From positions 186,001-250,000 of the forward strand of contig JAAHFU020000001.1 in NCBI GenBank assembly GCA_010672825.2: 64,000 nt of DNA, read 5' to 3'. The stretch comes from Leptolyngbya sp. SIO1E4 (GTDB lineage Bacteria; Cyanobacteriota; Cyanobacteriia; Phormidesmidales; Phormidesmidaceae). Made by a program: the position numbers and the translations under genes. Positions 1 to 9,130 of this stretch are shown in pieces; the first letter of the stretch is position 1; every line of letters starts with the position of its first letter. The notes under the pieces are model-generated. The model made no database searches. It had not been told where the DNA came from and saw only the letters and a program-made list of their open reading frames with translations.

Positions 1-3
1 TCG

Positions 4-31
4 CTATCAGCAGTCAGCCATCAGCTATCAG
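4..31. repeat. Heptamer tandem repeat (STRR-like)
   Basis: Four consecutive 7-bp units of the form cnnTCAG (ctatcag, cagtcag, ccatcag, ctatcag) open the window. Short tandem heptamers like this are common in cyanobacterial spacers. The rest of the stretch up to the first gene at 206 shows no other recognisable element. Confidence 0.5.
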
Positions 32-205
32 CCAGAATAGCTGGATCGGAGGGCAGCAAGAAGATGGAGAGAGGGGGAAGTGAAGGGGTTGTAGACGCGG
101 AACGGTTTCTCGGAGGGTAGGGAACCAATGCTTTACGGTTTCTTTGCTTCACACTCTTCTGACTTCTGACTCCTCAATCTAAACAATTGCCTATTTACAC
201 TCACT

Positions 206-889
206 ATGAACTCTGATTTGGAGGCGCTTAGAATTACCAAGCCTCAGCTAGAACAGCTCACCGGGCTAGACATTGGCAGTGTTTTTATGGGGGGCATTAT
301 CCGGCCATCGACCTTTCGCTCAGCCCGTCGATTGGTATCGCTGCTGGTCACCGAATGCTCAGTCCTGGTAGTCAGTTTCATCATTTGTTTGGGCTTGGGC
401 TTGGTGATCATTCGGAATATGTCTCACTCCAGCAATGTTATGGTTTTGCTGTTTGTGGTTGTCGGTATCACGCTTGGTAGCGCGATCGCCTGGAATCTCT
501 ACCAATGGCGGCGCTACAAAACCTTTAAATCCTTGGCCCATCTGCTCGACGAAGTTGACCGCCATAACGACATTATCCAGGCAGTACAGGTGATGGACGA
601 ACTGGAGACCGTTCAGGCCGCAGGGTTGAAGCTGCCCAATCGATCTGAAGTTGTCACGGCGCTAGAAGCGACTCGCGAGAGCCTAATTTCAGCGTTGATG
701 ACAGAGAGAATTCTGCGCCGTCATCACCATTTAATCCAGCGGCAACAGGAGCTTTTTAGCAGCATCGAAACCAACCTCGCCACCCTAAAGACCCTGCATG
801 TCAACAATCAGGCTAACGAGTACCAGCAGTTTCTGGAGGAAGCGTTAGAAATTGGATTAGCCGTACAGCAAGAATTGGAAGGTAAATGA
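206..889 (+). CDS. Hypothetical two-TM membrane protein with helical tail
   Basis: A 227-residue protein of unknown function. Two hydrophobic segments are visible at about residues 44-70 and 78-99. They are followed by a charged, helix-rich tail (about 105-227) with Glu/Gln/Arg-rich stretches that could form a coiled coil. It has no signal peptide and no catalytic motif I can name. The two adjacent membrane spans suggest an inner or thylakoid membrane hairpin with a cytoplasmic tail. The gene stands alone, with about 280 bp before the next gene. The ATG at 206 has no strong Shine-Dalgarno sequence. The reading frame is convincing by length and composition, but no function is assigned. Confidence 0.7.
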   Translation: MNSDLEALRITKPQLEQLTGLDIGSVFMGGIIRPSTFRSARRLVSLLVTECSVLVVSFIICLGLGLVIIRNMSHSSNVMVLLFVVVGITLGSAIAWNLYQWRRYKTFKSLAHLLDEVDRHNDIIQAVQVMDELETVQAAGLKLPNRSEVVTALEATRESLISALMTERILRRHHHLIQRQQELFSSIETNLATLKTLHVNNQANEYQQFLEEALEIGLAVQQELEGK

Positions 890-1170
890 TACGGACGGGC
901 CGTTTTGATTGACAGAAGAGTGAGGTGCTAACTTGGTCTCTACTGGGTACACACAAGGCATCGTCTGATCTATCCGCGTGTTGTAGATCCCCTTATAGCT
1001 CGCCTTTACAAAAGGGGAGAACTGGATTTCTCTCCTTAGGCAGGTAAGGATTTAAGGAAGGTCATGCAGCATTGAAGTTATCCAAACTAGGCTGTGTGTA
1101 CTTTAAGTAACGTCATAGGAGAAAAGGCTTCCTTCAGTAGAGTTTAGAACCAGCAGTGAGGGTTAACGGC

Positions 1171-1434
1171 ATGGACGAGCACGATCGCATTCCCCCGGGA
1201 ATGAGCCCAGAAAGATATCAGCGACTCTTGGCAGAAGCCAAAGCCCCCTATCGAGGGCTGCGTAAGTTTGTGTATGGCACCTTTGCCGCTTCTGGGGCGA
1301 TCGGGGCCTTTATTTTCTTCTCTCAGATACTGGCAGGGCGCGATGTTGGGGCGGCGATTCCGAATTTGCTACTGCAGCTCGGCGTCGTTGCATTAATGGT
1401 GTTTCTCTTTCGCTTAGAAACCCGGAAATCGTAA
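1171..1434 (+). CDS. DUF3493 small membrane protein
   Basis: An 87-residue protein with the AEAKAPYRGLRKFVYG block typical of the DUF3493 family of oxygenic phototrophs. Two hydrophobic helices follow, at about residues 36-55 and 62-80. I chose the ATG at 1171 because GAGGG lies just upstream; a GTG at 1156 is in frame but would add five residues with no family support. The family's function is poorly defined and it is presumably a membrane protein. It sits alone ahead of hemB, about 200 bp away. Confidence 0.75.
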   Translation: MDEHDRIPPGMSPERYQRLLAEAKAPYRGLRKFVYGTFAASGAIGAFIFFSQILAGRDVGAAIPNLLLQLGVVALMVFLFRLETRKS

Positions 1435-1639
1435 CAGTCGCCATAGCAGCACCAGGGTTTATCCATCGACAAGCTGCTTTACAGAACGTAATTTCAGGCT
1501 TAAGAATTACTGGCCCTTAAGCCTTAGACTTGTAACATTCTGCGCTAGCTAATGCCCAGCTAAACCTGTATCAAAGGTTTATTCGTTTGTTGGTTGCTGG
1601 TTGCAGTCGCTGAAGGGTTCGCTGAGTGCATTTGTCGAT

Positions 1640-2638
1640 ATGTTTCCGATTCATCGTCCTCGTCGTCTGCGTAGCCATCCTCAACTTCGCCGGATGGTTA
1701 GAGAAACCGTTGTTTCAACCAATGATTTGATCTACCCGCTGTTTGCGGTACCCGGAGACGGGGTGGCGCAAGAGGTGAAGTCGATGCCGGGGGTTTATCA
1801 ACTCTCGATCGACAAGATTGTGGAAGAAGCCAAAGAAGTTTACGACTTAGGGATTCCGTCCATCATTCTTTTTGGGATTCCAGAAGATAAAGATGTGGAT
1901 GCTACGGGTGCCTGGCATGACTGTGGCATCGTGCAAAAAGCCACCACAGCGGTGAAAGAAGCCGTGCCAGATCTAATCGTAGCGGTCGATACCTGTCTTT
2001 GTGAGTACACCAGCCACGGTCACTGCGGCTATTTGGAAGTAGGCGACTTGAGCGGGCGCGTCCTTAACGATCCTACGCTAGAGCTGCTCAAGAAAACAGC
2101 GGTTTCCCAAGCAGAGGCCGGGGCCGACGTGATTGCCCCCTCTGGCATGATGGATGGCTTTGTGACTGCCATTCGTGAAGGGCTAGATGCCGCAGGATTC
2201 CAAGATACGCCCATTTTGTCCTATGCGGCTAAGTACGCGTCTTCGTACTACGGGCCGTTCCGCGATGCCGCTGACTCTGCCCCTCAGTTTGGCGATCGCC
2301 GCACTTACCAGATGGATCCCTCCAACAGTCAAGAGGCATTAAAGGAAGTTGCCCTTGATATTGCTGAAGGGGCCGACATGTTGATGGTGAAACCCGCCTT
2401 GGCCTATATGGACATCATCTGCCGGGTTAAAGAAGCTACAAACCTGCCTGTGGCCGCCTACAACGTTTCTGGGGAGTATTCTATGGTGAAGGCAGCTGCC
2501 CTGAACGGGTGGATTGATGAGCAGAAGGTCGTGCTGGAAACGATGACGAGCTTCAAGCGCTCTGGCGCTGATCTCATCCTGACGTATCATGCCAAGGATG
2601 TGGCTCGTTGGCTAGATAAGGTTAACGCGATTTTTTAG
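1640..2638 (+). CDS. hemB: Porphobilinogen synthase (delta-aminolevulinate dehydratase)
   Basis: HemB condenses two 5-aminolevulinate molecules to porphobilinogen, the first common step of heme, chlorophyll and bilin synthesis in the cytosol. The 332-residue protein starts [20 protein letters not shown], matching cyanobacterial HemB; an in-frame TTG at 1601 is less likely. The metal site [14 protein letters not shown] carries three cysteines, the zinc-binding pattern. The Schiff-base region [12 protein letters not shown] supplies one active-site lysine and [16 protein letters not shown] the second. It is monocistronic here, but it supplies precursor for the pigments made by the nearby far-red cluster. 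Confidence 0.96.
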   Translation: MFPIHRPRRLRSHPQLRRMVRETVVSTNDLIYPLFAVPGDGVAQEVKSMPGVYQLSIDKIVEEAKEVYDLGIPSIILFGIPEDKDVDATGAWHDCGIVQKATTAVKEAVPDLIVAVDTCLCEYTSHGHCGYLEVGDLSGRVLNDPTLELLKKTAVSQAEAGADVIAPSGMMDGFVTAIREGLDAAGFQDTPILSYAAKYASSYYGPFRDAADSAPQFGDRRTYQMDPSNSQEALKEVALDIAEGADMLMVKPALAYMDIICRVKEATNLPVAAYNVSGEYSMVKAAALNGWIDEQKVVLETMTSFKRSGADLILTYHAKDVARWLDKVNAIF

Positions 2639-2751
2639 GGTTAATGAGTCTCTCGCCTTAACCGGTCATTTACCGAAAGCCACGGCCCTGGGAAAACCTG
2701 ACTCTGCAGAACCCGCCTGGCCCCAGGGGTAGCGGCTAATAGCCTCCTTCA

Positions 2752-3390
2752 ATGATGTTTCACCAAGCACTAGACTATGCCCTGAGCAACGGAGATAAGT
2801 TCACTGCAGCCGTGCAGCAACATCTGCTCCTGGTAGCGGTGCCACTGGTGGTGGGGTTGCTGATAGGGTTGCCGCTGGGGCTATGGAGCGCTCGTTCCAA
2901 AACCATCTCAACGGTGGTGATTAACACGTTTAACGCCCTGCGCGTGATCCCCAGCCTGGCGGTTTTGTTTCTAGCGATCCCGGTCTTGGGGTTGAGCTTT
3001 GAGGCAGCGGCGATCGCCCTGACCCTGTTGGCCATGCCCCCCATCCTTATCAGCACCGATGTGGCTTTTCGCACCATTGACCCTGCCATTCGCGAAGCAG
3101 CGATCGGCATGGGTATGACGCCGGGGCAAATTCTGCGCCAGGTTGAATTACCCCTGGCGTTACCTATCGTGGTGGCGGGGATCAAAACCGCCACGGTGGA
3201 AGTGATTGCCAGCGCTACGCTGGCAGCCTTTGTCGGTGCTGGCGGGCTCGGAGATTTTGTTGTGTTGGGATTTGCTGCCTATGATCCCGCTATTTTGCTT
3301 GTGGGCGCGGTACCGGTTGCCCTGCTGGCCCTGATAGCTGAGGTGAGCTTGAGTACATTACAGCGATCGCTGCAGCCCCCTGCCGTGTGA
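2752..3390 (+). CDS. ABC transporter permease, ProW/OpuBB (osmoprotectant) type
   Basis: A 212-residue inner-membrane permease with about five to six hydrophobic helices. It has the binding-protein-dependent transport signature EAAIGMGMTPGQILRQVELP, the EAA loop that contacts the ATPase. The sequence resembles glycine betaine/choline/carnitine permeases of the OpuB/ProW group. No ATPase or substrate-binding gene adjoins it, so either partners lie elsewhere or it is a leftover of a larger operon. Substrate is inferred from the family only. Two adjacent ATG codons (2752 and 2755) make the exact start uncertain by one residue. Confidence 0.85.
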   Translation: MMFHQALDYALSNGDKFTAAVQQHLLLVAVPLVVGLLIGLPLGLWSARSKTISTVVINTFNALRVIPSLAVLFLAIPVLGLSFEAAAIALTLLAMPPILISTDVAFRTIDPAIREAAIGMGMTPGQILRQVELPLALPIVVAGIKTATVEVIASATLAAFVGAGGLGDFVVLGFAAYDPAILLVGAVPVALLALIAEVSLSTLQRSLQPPAV

Positions 3391-3536
3391 ATTTGGCAGT
3401 TTCGCCTGTCGTGTCCGGATATTTCGGAGAACCCCAATCTTGATGTAGCTATCGCCAGTATTGTGACGGCATTTAGGCGTCTGAAAATCTTTTATAGAGA
3501 TTACTCTATTCTGCCGTCTGTCGTCTGCTCTATCTT

Positions 3537-3577
3537 GGTTAAGACAGGGGCTAGGGTATGGGGTATGGGGTATGGGG
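3537..3577. repeat. Heptamer STRR (gggtatg) joined to interspersed-repeat fragment
   Basis: Three units of gggtatg run from 3554 to 3577. They directly follow ttaagacaggggctagg (3539 on), which in reverse complement matches the start of the interspersed repeat at 8953, 15028, 53214 and 59500. The rest of the 3391-3670 spacer shows nothing else recognisable. Confidence 0.6.
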
Positions 3578-3670
3578 GTGCTTCATCCAAAAATGCAAAC
3601 TGCTATGGATGCAATTCTCTTGTCCTAACAACCTGCGAGGACAGCAAATTTGCCGTCCCTACACTCGAAA

Positions 3671-4015
3671 CTAGGTGGCTAAAGAGGGTGATATTAGCGG
3701 ATCCCCAGCACGCCAATCGGGGCAGGGGCGGGTGCCTTGCCAGCCGTAGGGGTGCATGGCACAGATCAGAACCACTCGGTGGGCTTTTTGCATGCCATAC
3801 GCCTGGCCGTGGTAGTTGTCACAACCGACGCAGGCTGCAGGTCGCGAGGCTGACAGGTCAGAAAACCCAATTTGCGATCGCAAAATTTGCCGTTTCCGCT
3901 TGCCTTGGTGCCACCGCTGATAGGCCCGCTGACGACAGCGATCGTTGGCTCTAAAAAATACATCTTTAATACCTGCCATTTTCCTACCCCTAACCGCCAT
4001 CTTTAAGCTAGCCAC
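3671..4015 (-). CDS. Small Cys/His-rich protein (DUF6464-like)
   Basis: A reading frame of up to 114 residues with the motif CVGCDNYHGQAYG, then LICAMHPYGWQG and CPDW. This is the C-x2-C...H...C...HP-G...C-x-D pattern that I associate with the small cyanobacterial DUF6464 family. The four cysteines and histidines look like a metal site. The start is uncertain: ATGs at 4015, 4000 and 3979 are all in frame, and the last has AGGA close upstream. A 163-residue frame on the other strand over the same bases lacks any family pattern and is treated as a shadow. Function unknown. Confidence 0.6.
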   Translation of the reverse strand: MASLKMAVRGRKMAGIKDVFFRANDRCRQRAYQRWHQGKRKRQILRSQIGFSDLSASRPAACVGCDNYHGQAYGMQKAHRVVLICAMHPYGWQGTRPCPDWRAGDPLISPSLAT

Positions 4016-4109
4016 AGGTCGGGGCGATCACCCTCCAGGATCATCAGGAAACGCAATGTTGATTTTCGATCAGCAATATTTAGCAATAATCAGCAATAAA
4101 ATGCCATAA

Positions 4110-5105
4110 TCATTCCCCCAAGCGCTCCCCTGGCTCTAAACGATTGCCATTGGCAAAATCCCACCCGGTCTGGGCCTTTTTGCCGCTTGGCTTCACCTGG
4201 TGCAGCAGCAATAGCCCTTCTCCAGTTTGCACAATTGGCCCCATGCCTTTAGCAAGGGCCACTACAGTGCCGGGTTGGCCATCAGTGGGCAGCCCTTCCA
4301 ACAAGGGCTGCAGCGCGTGGAACGCCTCAGGCAGCTGACTCCAGAAAGCGTCCCCTAAGGGCACGGTGGCCTCTATCTTTAAGTCTTTTTGACGAAACAG
4401 CGTGTAACAGTTGGGGTAAAAGCCCCGTACCTGGTTGTGGAGGGTTAAGGCAGGTTTCGTCCAGTCCAGCGCATAGTCTGTTTTCTGAATCAGGGGCGCG
4501 TAGGTAACCTCGGCCTCGTCTTGGGCCGTAGCGGTTAGGGTGCCAGCATCGAGTTGTAATAGCGTGAGGGGCAACAACTCGGCCCCGATCACGGCGAGAT
4601 CTTTGGCCACATCCAGGGCGTTATCCAGTAACTCAATGGGGCGAACTCGCTTCAACAGCATGGGGCCAGAATCCATCCCCACATCCATCTGCATGGTGGT
4701 GATGCCCGTCTCAGTCTCACCCTGATGCAGAGACCATTGAATCGGGGCAGCCCCTCGATACTGGGGCAGGATAGAGCCGTGGGCATTGATGCAGCCCAGG
4801 CGGGGCATATCGAGAATTTGGGCCGACAAGATTTGCCCATAGGCGACCACCACAAAGGCATCAGCCTGAACAGCATCAAGCTTTTCTAGAGTTTCCGTGT
4901 CTTTTTTGATGCGCTTGGGTTGCCACACTGGCACGTTAGCTGCCGTTGCCACCGCCTTAACCGGGGAAGGGGTCACCTGGTTACCGCGTCCTCGGCGTTT
5001 GTCTGGTTGGGTGACCACAGCCACAACCTCAATGTCAGGATGGTGCACCAACGTTTCAAGACTGGGAACAGCAAACTGGGGGGTGCCAAAAAAAACGATA
5101 CGCAT
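4110..5105 (-). CDS. fmt: Methionyl-tRNA formyltransferase
   Basis: Fmt transfers a formyl group from 10-formyltetrahydrofolate to initiator Met-tRNA. The 331-residue length is normal. The N-terminus [19 protein letters not shown] is the classic Fmt start, and the catalytic region [19 protein letters not shown] contains the conserved Asn, His and the SILPxYRG loop. The C-terminal OB-fold domain runs from about residue 205. An AT-rich spacer with repeats of ggattttgg separates it from the next minus-strand gene. Assignment is secure. Confidence 0.96.
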   Translation of the reverse strand: MRIVFFGTPQFAVPSLETLVHHPDIEVVAVVTQPDKRRGRGNQVTPSPVKAVATAANVPVWQPKRIKKDTETLEKLDAVQADAFVVVAYGQILSAQILDMPRLGCINAHGSILPQYRGAAPIQWSLHQGETETGITTMQMDVGMDSGPMLLKRVRPIELLDNALDVAKDLAVIGAELLPLTLLQLDAGTLTATAQDEAEVTYAPLIQKTDYALDWTKPALTLHNQVRGFYPNCYTLFRQKDLKIEATVPLGDAFWSQLPEAFHALQPLLEGLPTDGQPGTVVALAKGMGPIVQTGEGLLLLHQVKPSGKKAQTGWDFANGNRLEPGERLGE

Positions 5106-5296
5106 AAAGAATGGAAATCTTGTTGAGAAGTGGAAAGGTTAGGAGCAAGGAGCGGTTGAGGCAGCCAGGGGCGGGGGAATGGGATACCGATTCTGGATTT
5201 TGGATTAGATGATTTTGGATTTTGGATTTTGGGCTGAGTTCAGGACATCTGGGTAAAGCAGGGGCAAGGGTCTGGGGGTTTGGGTGTGCTTACCCC

Positions 5297-6313
5297 CTAA
5301 GGCACGATCGCAATAGTGACCCGCCGACTTAAGGGGGCGCTTCCGGTTACCCCCACCGATGTGTTGCCGTAGCCAACGGTCACCCAATGATAGGAATCAT
5401 TGCCTAACCGTTGGGAGAGATATTGCTGAACTGCGATGGCTTGCTGATACGACAGCTCTGCTGCAGTGCCTTCCCCTGACTGCAGATCGGTATAGCTCCC
5501 CACTAAAATGGTGGCGCCTTGATAGCGTCCAACATCTAGCAAAAAGCTGTCGAGCAAAGGCTGGGCATTGGTTTGCAAGGTCGCTTGCCCTGGCGAAAAG
5601 AGGACATCACCCGGCAACGTTACTCGATAGGCCTCGACCTGAAAGAGGGGATCCGATGGAGGGGCTGCTGGGGTGTCTGACGGCGTTTCTGACGCCGTTG
5701 ATGGTGCGATCTCAGCGCCTTGAGCAGTCTCCGTGGGTGGAGACAATCGATTCTCAACGCCCCCTAATCGATCTTCCAGGGGTCTTTCTAGGCTCGGCAG
5801 GCCCAGCTGTGTTTCCACCGCTGAGGTGCGATCGCGGAGCCGCTGTAAATCTTCCTGAATCGCCGCTAGCTCAATCTCGACCTGTTCTCGGTCAGTCTCT
5901 GAGAGGGTAATGGGTCGAGTGGTTGGGGCAGGGGTTGTCGGTTCTACCGGTAAGCGAGGAAGTGCCGTTGGCGCCCTTGGACGAAAGGTATCACCTGCCC
6001 ACCACGACGGGAGCCGACGCACCTTTTGAATAAACCGATTTGTCCGCCTGGTAACCACTTCTTGTAAAGGGGGGGTTGGTGAGGGTGCCGGGAAAAACTG
6101 GGCCACCAAGACCCCTAAAAACCAAACGCCACCCACGCCGACCCCTAAGAGCGCCCAGCGAAAAATCCAGGCAAAGAGCGATCTCACTCCCTGCCAGCGG
6201 CCAGTGCCAGGGTCTTTATGAGAAGACTCTGTTGGGGGCGGGAGGGCATCTCCGATGGGAGCTAACTCTGGGTTATCAGGAGGCGGATTGCTAAACGGTG
6301 GCAGTTCTGTCAT
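5297..6313 (-). CDS. Membrane-anchored OmpA-like (peptidoglycan-associating) protein
   Basis: A 338-residue protein with a Pro-rich cytoplasmic start, one membrane helix at about residues 48-70, a Pro/Thr-rich linker, a short coiled coil (about 140-175) and a C-terminal OmpA/MotB-like domain (about 225-338). The last has DVLFSPGQATLQTNAQPLL and a GYG-T...PLSRRV end, similar to the NxxLSxxRA-type groove of the family but degenerate. It is likely inner-membrane anchored with a periplasmic peptidoglycan-binding domain. Substrate contact is inferred. It is followed on the same strand by the tandem signal peptidase genes, but the gap of about 180 bp argues against tight coupling. Confidence 0.75.
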   Translation of the reverse strand: MTELPPFSNPPPDNPELAPIGDALPPPTESSHKDPGTGRWQGVRSLFAWIFRWALLGVGVGGVWFLGVLVAQFFPAPSPTPPLQEVVTRRTNRFIQKVRRLPSWWAGDTFRPRAPTALPRLPVEPTTPAPTTRPITLSETDREQVEIELAAIQEDLQRLRDRTSAVETQLGLPSLERPLEDRLGGVENRLSPPTETAQGAEIAPSTASETPSDTPAAPPSDPLFQVEAYRVTLPGDVLFSPGQATLQTNAQPLLDSFLLDVGRYQGATILVGSYTDLQSGEGTAAELSYQQAIAVQQYLSQRLGNDSYHWVTVGYGNTSVGVTGSAPLSRRVTIAIVP

Positions 6314-6490
6314 AACAGCACCCTAAGTATGGGAGCGATTTTTTCCAGGTAATGAGTGATCGCGTATCTATCCAAGCGCTTTACTAACAGCAGATAGGGG
6401 GTCTTTCATTCATCCTGCAACTCGATTACCTGTCTCTCTTTTTAGGGGATCATCATGCCTATCTGCTCACCTGAGCCCCTTAAGCGGTGA

Positions 6491-7024
6491 CTAGTCCAAT
6501 CCACCAACCCGGCTGGGGGGCCAGAATCGGACAACCGCTTTACCAATAATGTTTTCTTCCGGCACAAACCCCCAAGAGTGGCTATCATAGCTGCTGTTAC
6601 GATTGTCCCCAAGCACTAGATATGAGCTGTCAGGCACCTGCTTTGGCCCCCAGATATAGTCAGGGGGAGCTTTTATGTAGTCTTCTTGTAAGGGCTCACC
6701 GTTGACAAAAACGGTGCCATCAGAGACTTCAACCGTATCGTTGGGGAGGCCAATGACTCGCTTAATAAAGGCATCTCGACGCTTGTCTTCTGGGAACAAA
6801 CTCTCAGGCGGCCAGAATACTACAATGTCACCCCTTTCGGGTGGATTAAAGTGATAGCTAACCTTCTCAACCACCAGACGATCATTAATCTCCAGGGTGG
6901 GCTCCATTGAACCGGAAGGAATGTATCGGGCCTCAGCCACAAAGGTTCTGATGCCGAGCGCCAGCACGATGCTCAGGCCTAGGGTCTGTAGACCTTCTAT
7001 AACAGGGTTAGTGGAGCGGGACAT
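6491..7024 (-). CDS. lepB: Signal peptidase I (copy 1)
   Basis: Type I signal peptidase cleaves signal peptides of exported and thylakoid-lumen proteins. The 177-residue protein has an N-terminal membrane anchor (about residues 10-32) and the catalytic Ser in YIPSGSMEPTL. The catalytic Lys is in RRDAFIKRVIGLP, and the box VLGDNRNSSYDSHSWGFV follows. It is about 80 percent identical by eye to the next gene upstream (7133-7729), from which it is separated by about 110 bp. The pair therefore looks like a tandem duplication. Confidence 0.94.
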   Translation of the reverse strand: MSRSTNPVIEGLQTLGLSIVLALGIRTFVAEARYIPSGSMEPTLEINDRLVVEKVSYHFNPPERGDIVVFWPPESLFPEDKRRDAFIKRVIGLPNDTVEVSDGTVFVNGEPLQEDYIKAPPDYIWGPKQVPDSSYLVLGDNRNSSYDSHSWGFVPEENIIGKAVVRFWPPSRVGGLD

Positions 7025-7132
7025 AACAGGAACAGCGTCCGTCGAAAGTCTGAAGATATCGAGTATCGATCATACTCTATACAAAATCAGGTGAGTTAAA
7101 CAAACGAACAGACGGTTAATCGTCGTCAGCCC

Positions 7133-7729
7133 CTAGTTCAGCCCACCAATGCGGCTAGGGGGCCAGAATCGTGCCACTGCCTTGCCGATAATGTCTTCCT
7201 GAGGCACAAACCCCCAAACATGACTGTCTTGACTGTTGTTGCGATTATCCCCGAGCACTAGATATGAATTCTCAGGAACCTGTTCTGGCCCCCAGGTATA
7301 GTCAGGCGGGGCTTTTATATAGTCTTCTTCTAGCGGCTCACCGTTGACGAAAACAACCCCCTCCGTCACCTCAATGGTTTCGCCAGGCAGACCAATGGTG
7401 CGTTTGATAAAAGCATCCCGACGTCTCCCCTCTGGGAATAAACGCTCAGGTGGCCAGAACACCACGATATCCCCCCTCTGAGGTGGATTAAAGTGATAGC
7501 TCACTTTCTCTATCACCAGGCGATCGTTAATCTCCAGAGTGGGTTCCATTGACCCCGTGGGGATATAGCGAGCCTCAGCGACGAACGTTCTGATCCCCAG
7601 CGCCAGAAAGATGCTTAACCCTAAGGTTTGTAGACTTTCCCAAAGAACATTGGTAGGGCGTGCCCCGTTTTGAGGATGGGGTTTGTCAGTCGGGGTTCGA
7701 GACTGAGAAGAGTCAGACATAGTAGGCAC
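7133..7729 (-). CDS. lepB: Signal peptidase I (copy 2)
   Basis: A second complete type I signal peptidase, 198 residues, with catalytic Ser in YIPTGSMEPTL and Lys in RRDAFIKRTIGLP. Compared with copy 1 it carries an extra hydrophilic N-terminal segment of about 20 residues (Ser/Thr/Pro-rich) before the membrane anchor. Both copies keep every catalytic box, so neither is a pseudogene. Different substrate sets or membranes (thylakoid against plasma membrane) are possible but not shown. Start could be the ATG at 7729 or the one at 7720. Confidence 0.94.
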   Translation of the reverse strand: MPTMSDSSQSRTPTDKPHPQNGARPTNVLWESLQTLGLSIFLALGIRTFVAEARYIPTGSMEPTLEINDRLVIEKVSYHFNPPQRGDIVVFWPPERLFPEGRRRDAFIKRTIGLPGETIEVTEGVVFVNGEPLEEDYIKAPPDYTWGPEQVPENSYLVLGDNRNNSQDSHVWGFVPQEDIIGKAVARFWPPSRIGGLN

Positions 7730-8049
7730 AGGGGTTGTTGCAGGTCTTAGGTGTGTAGTCCACTGATCGTATCCTATTCAAAATCTGTTGGTCATAATCG
7801 CTGACGTGCAAGCAAAGGACGGGCAGCCGCAGTAGATTGTGCCCAGGCTCTTAATATTAGGCATGCGACTGCGATGTCGACTCAAGCGCACCGGAGCCGT
7901 CATGCAACTGTTTTGTTACCGGTGGTGAGTGGCGATGTCGTGTTCAACTAGGGAGATTTTAATGAGTCGGTGAAGGGAAGGGTCTTGACTCCTTCAGAAT
8001 CTTGACTTTTGAGGATAATTAAGCGACGTCAAAGGTCTTTCCCAAAAAT

Positions 8050-8892
8050 ATGCACGCTATCTTGTCTGGGCCGCTGACTGTAGAGCGAGTAACCGTGTCG
8101 ATTCGAGACTTGCCTCTCAGTCTGCATGGGACAACCCTTATACAGTTGTCCGATTTTCATTTTGATGGACTGCGACTCTCCCCAGAACTCCTGCAGCAGG
8201 CGATCGCTCACTGCAATGCCATTTTTCCAGATCTGGTCATTTTGACGGGAGACTTCGTCACGAAAGAAACTCAACCCATCTATCGTTTAGCGGCCTGTCT
8301 GAAAGGCTTAAAAAGTCGCCACGGCACCTATGCCGTGCTAGGCAATCACGACGATATTACGCGGAGCGGGCGCCGAACTATCATCAACGCCCTGCGCCAG
8401 GCCAACATCTCCGTTCTGTGGAATGACATTGCGTATCCCTTGGGGGAGGCTCTGCCCCTGGTAGGACTGGCAGACCTGTGGTCAGGAGAATGCCAGCCTG
8501 AACCGATATTTTCTCAACTGTCTTCGTCAATTCCACGCCTGGTGTTGGCCCATAATCCGGATACGGCTGAAATGCTACAGCCCTGGCGGGCTGATCTGCA
8601 GCTATCGGGTCATACCCACGGAGGGCAAATTTTAGTGCCAGGGGTGGGGTCTTTGCCCTATCGAGTGAGTCAGATACGCCCTTTTCTGCCCCGGTGGGTG
8701 AAAAAAAATGTGCCATACCTGAAAGAAGAGTGCGATCGCGTCATCAAGCATTGGGAATGGGCGTTAGGGCTGCATCAGATTGGGCAAAATCAGCTCTATG
8801 TGAATCGAGGCTTAGGCACATACCTACCTGGACGCTTCTTCTGTCCGCCAGAACTGACTGTCTTAACCCTGGTAACCGCGAACCCGATTTAA
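8050..8892 (+). CDS. Metallophosphoesterase, YkuE/YaeI type
   Basis: A 280-residue calcineurin-like phosphoesterase. All metal-binding blocks are visible in order: SDFHFD, LVILTGDFV, AVLGNHDD, LVLAHNPD and SGHTHGGQ. The family hydrolyses phosphoester bonds with a two-metal centre. Related YkuE proteins are membrane-associated, but this one has no clear signal peptide or membrane helix. Substrate unknown. Flanking spacers (7730-8049 and 8893-9130) hold no other gene; the right one carries an interspersed repeat. Confidence 0.9.
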   Translation: MHAILSGPLTVERVTVSIRDLPLSLHGTTLIQLSDFHFDGLRLSPELLQQAIAHCNAIFPDLVILTGDFVTKETQPIYRLAACLKGLKSRHGTYAVLGNHDDITRSGRRTIINALRQANISVLWNDIAYPLGEALPLVGLADLWSGECQPEPIFSQLSSSIPRLVLAHNPDTAEMLQPWRADLQLSGHTHGGQILVPGVGSLPYRVSQIRPFLPRWVKKNVPYLKEECDRVIKHWEWALGLHQIGQNQLYVNRGLGTYLPGRFFCPPELTVLTLVTANPI

Positions 8893-8952
8893 TCGCCATC
8901 TCCCATAAAGGCGGTAGGCCAGATCCCTAATAGCGGCTGTCTGCCACTGCTA

Positions 8953-9040
8953 TAGCTTTTATAGCTTTGTTCAGTTGAATCAGCACATCGGTCAAGACCG
9001 GGGCTAGGGGATGGAGTCTAGGGTTTGGGCCTAGGGTGTA
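8953..9040 (-). repeat. Interspersed repeat, copy in reverse orientation
   Basis: Read on the minus strand, this spacer gives CCCAAACCCTAGACTCC, then GTCTTGACCGATGTGCTG, then AACTGAACAAAGCTAT. The same modules recur in order at 15028, 53214 and 59500, with a fragment at 3537. It is non-coding and lies between the metallophosphoesterase and the TPR gene. Confidence 0.65.
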
Positions 9041-9130
9041 CTGGAGCCAAGTGCACACCGCTACCGCTATATCCACATGCAAACCGCGATAGGCAATAGA
9101 TCTAGCCCGAGCAGGGCAACCCCAGTCACG

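Noticed and set aside
3463-3954. 163-residue frame on the plus strand
   Set aside because: It overlaps a minus-strand frame with a clear Cys/His motif pattern, has no family features, and includes the heptamer repeat as coding sequence.
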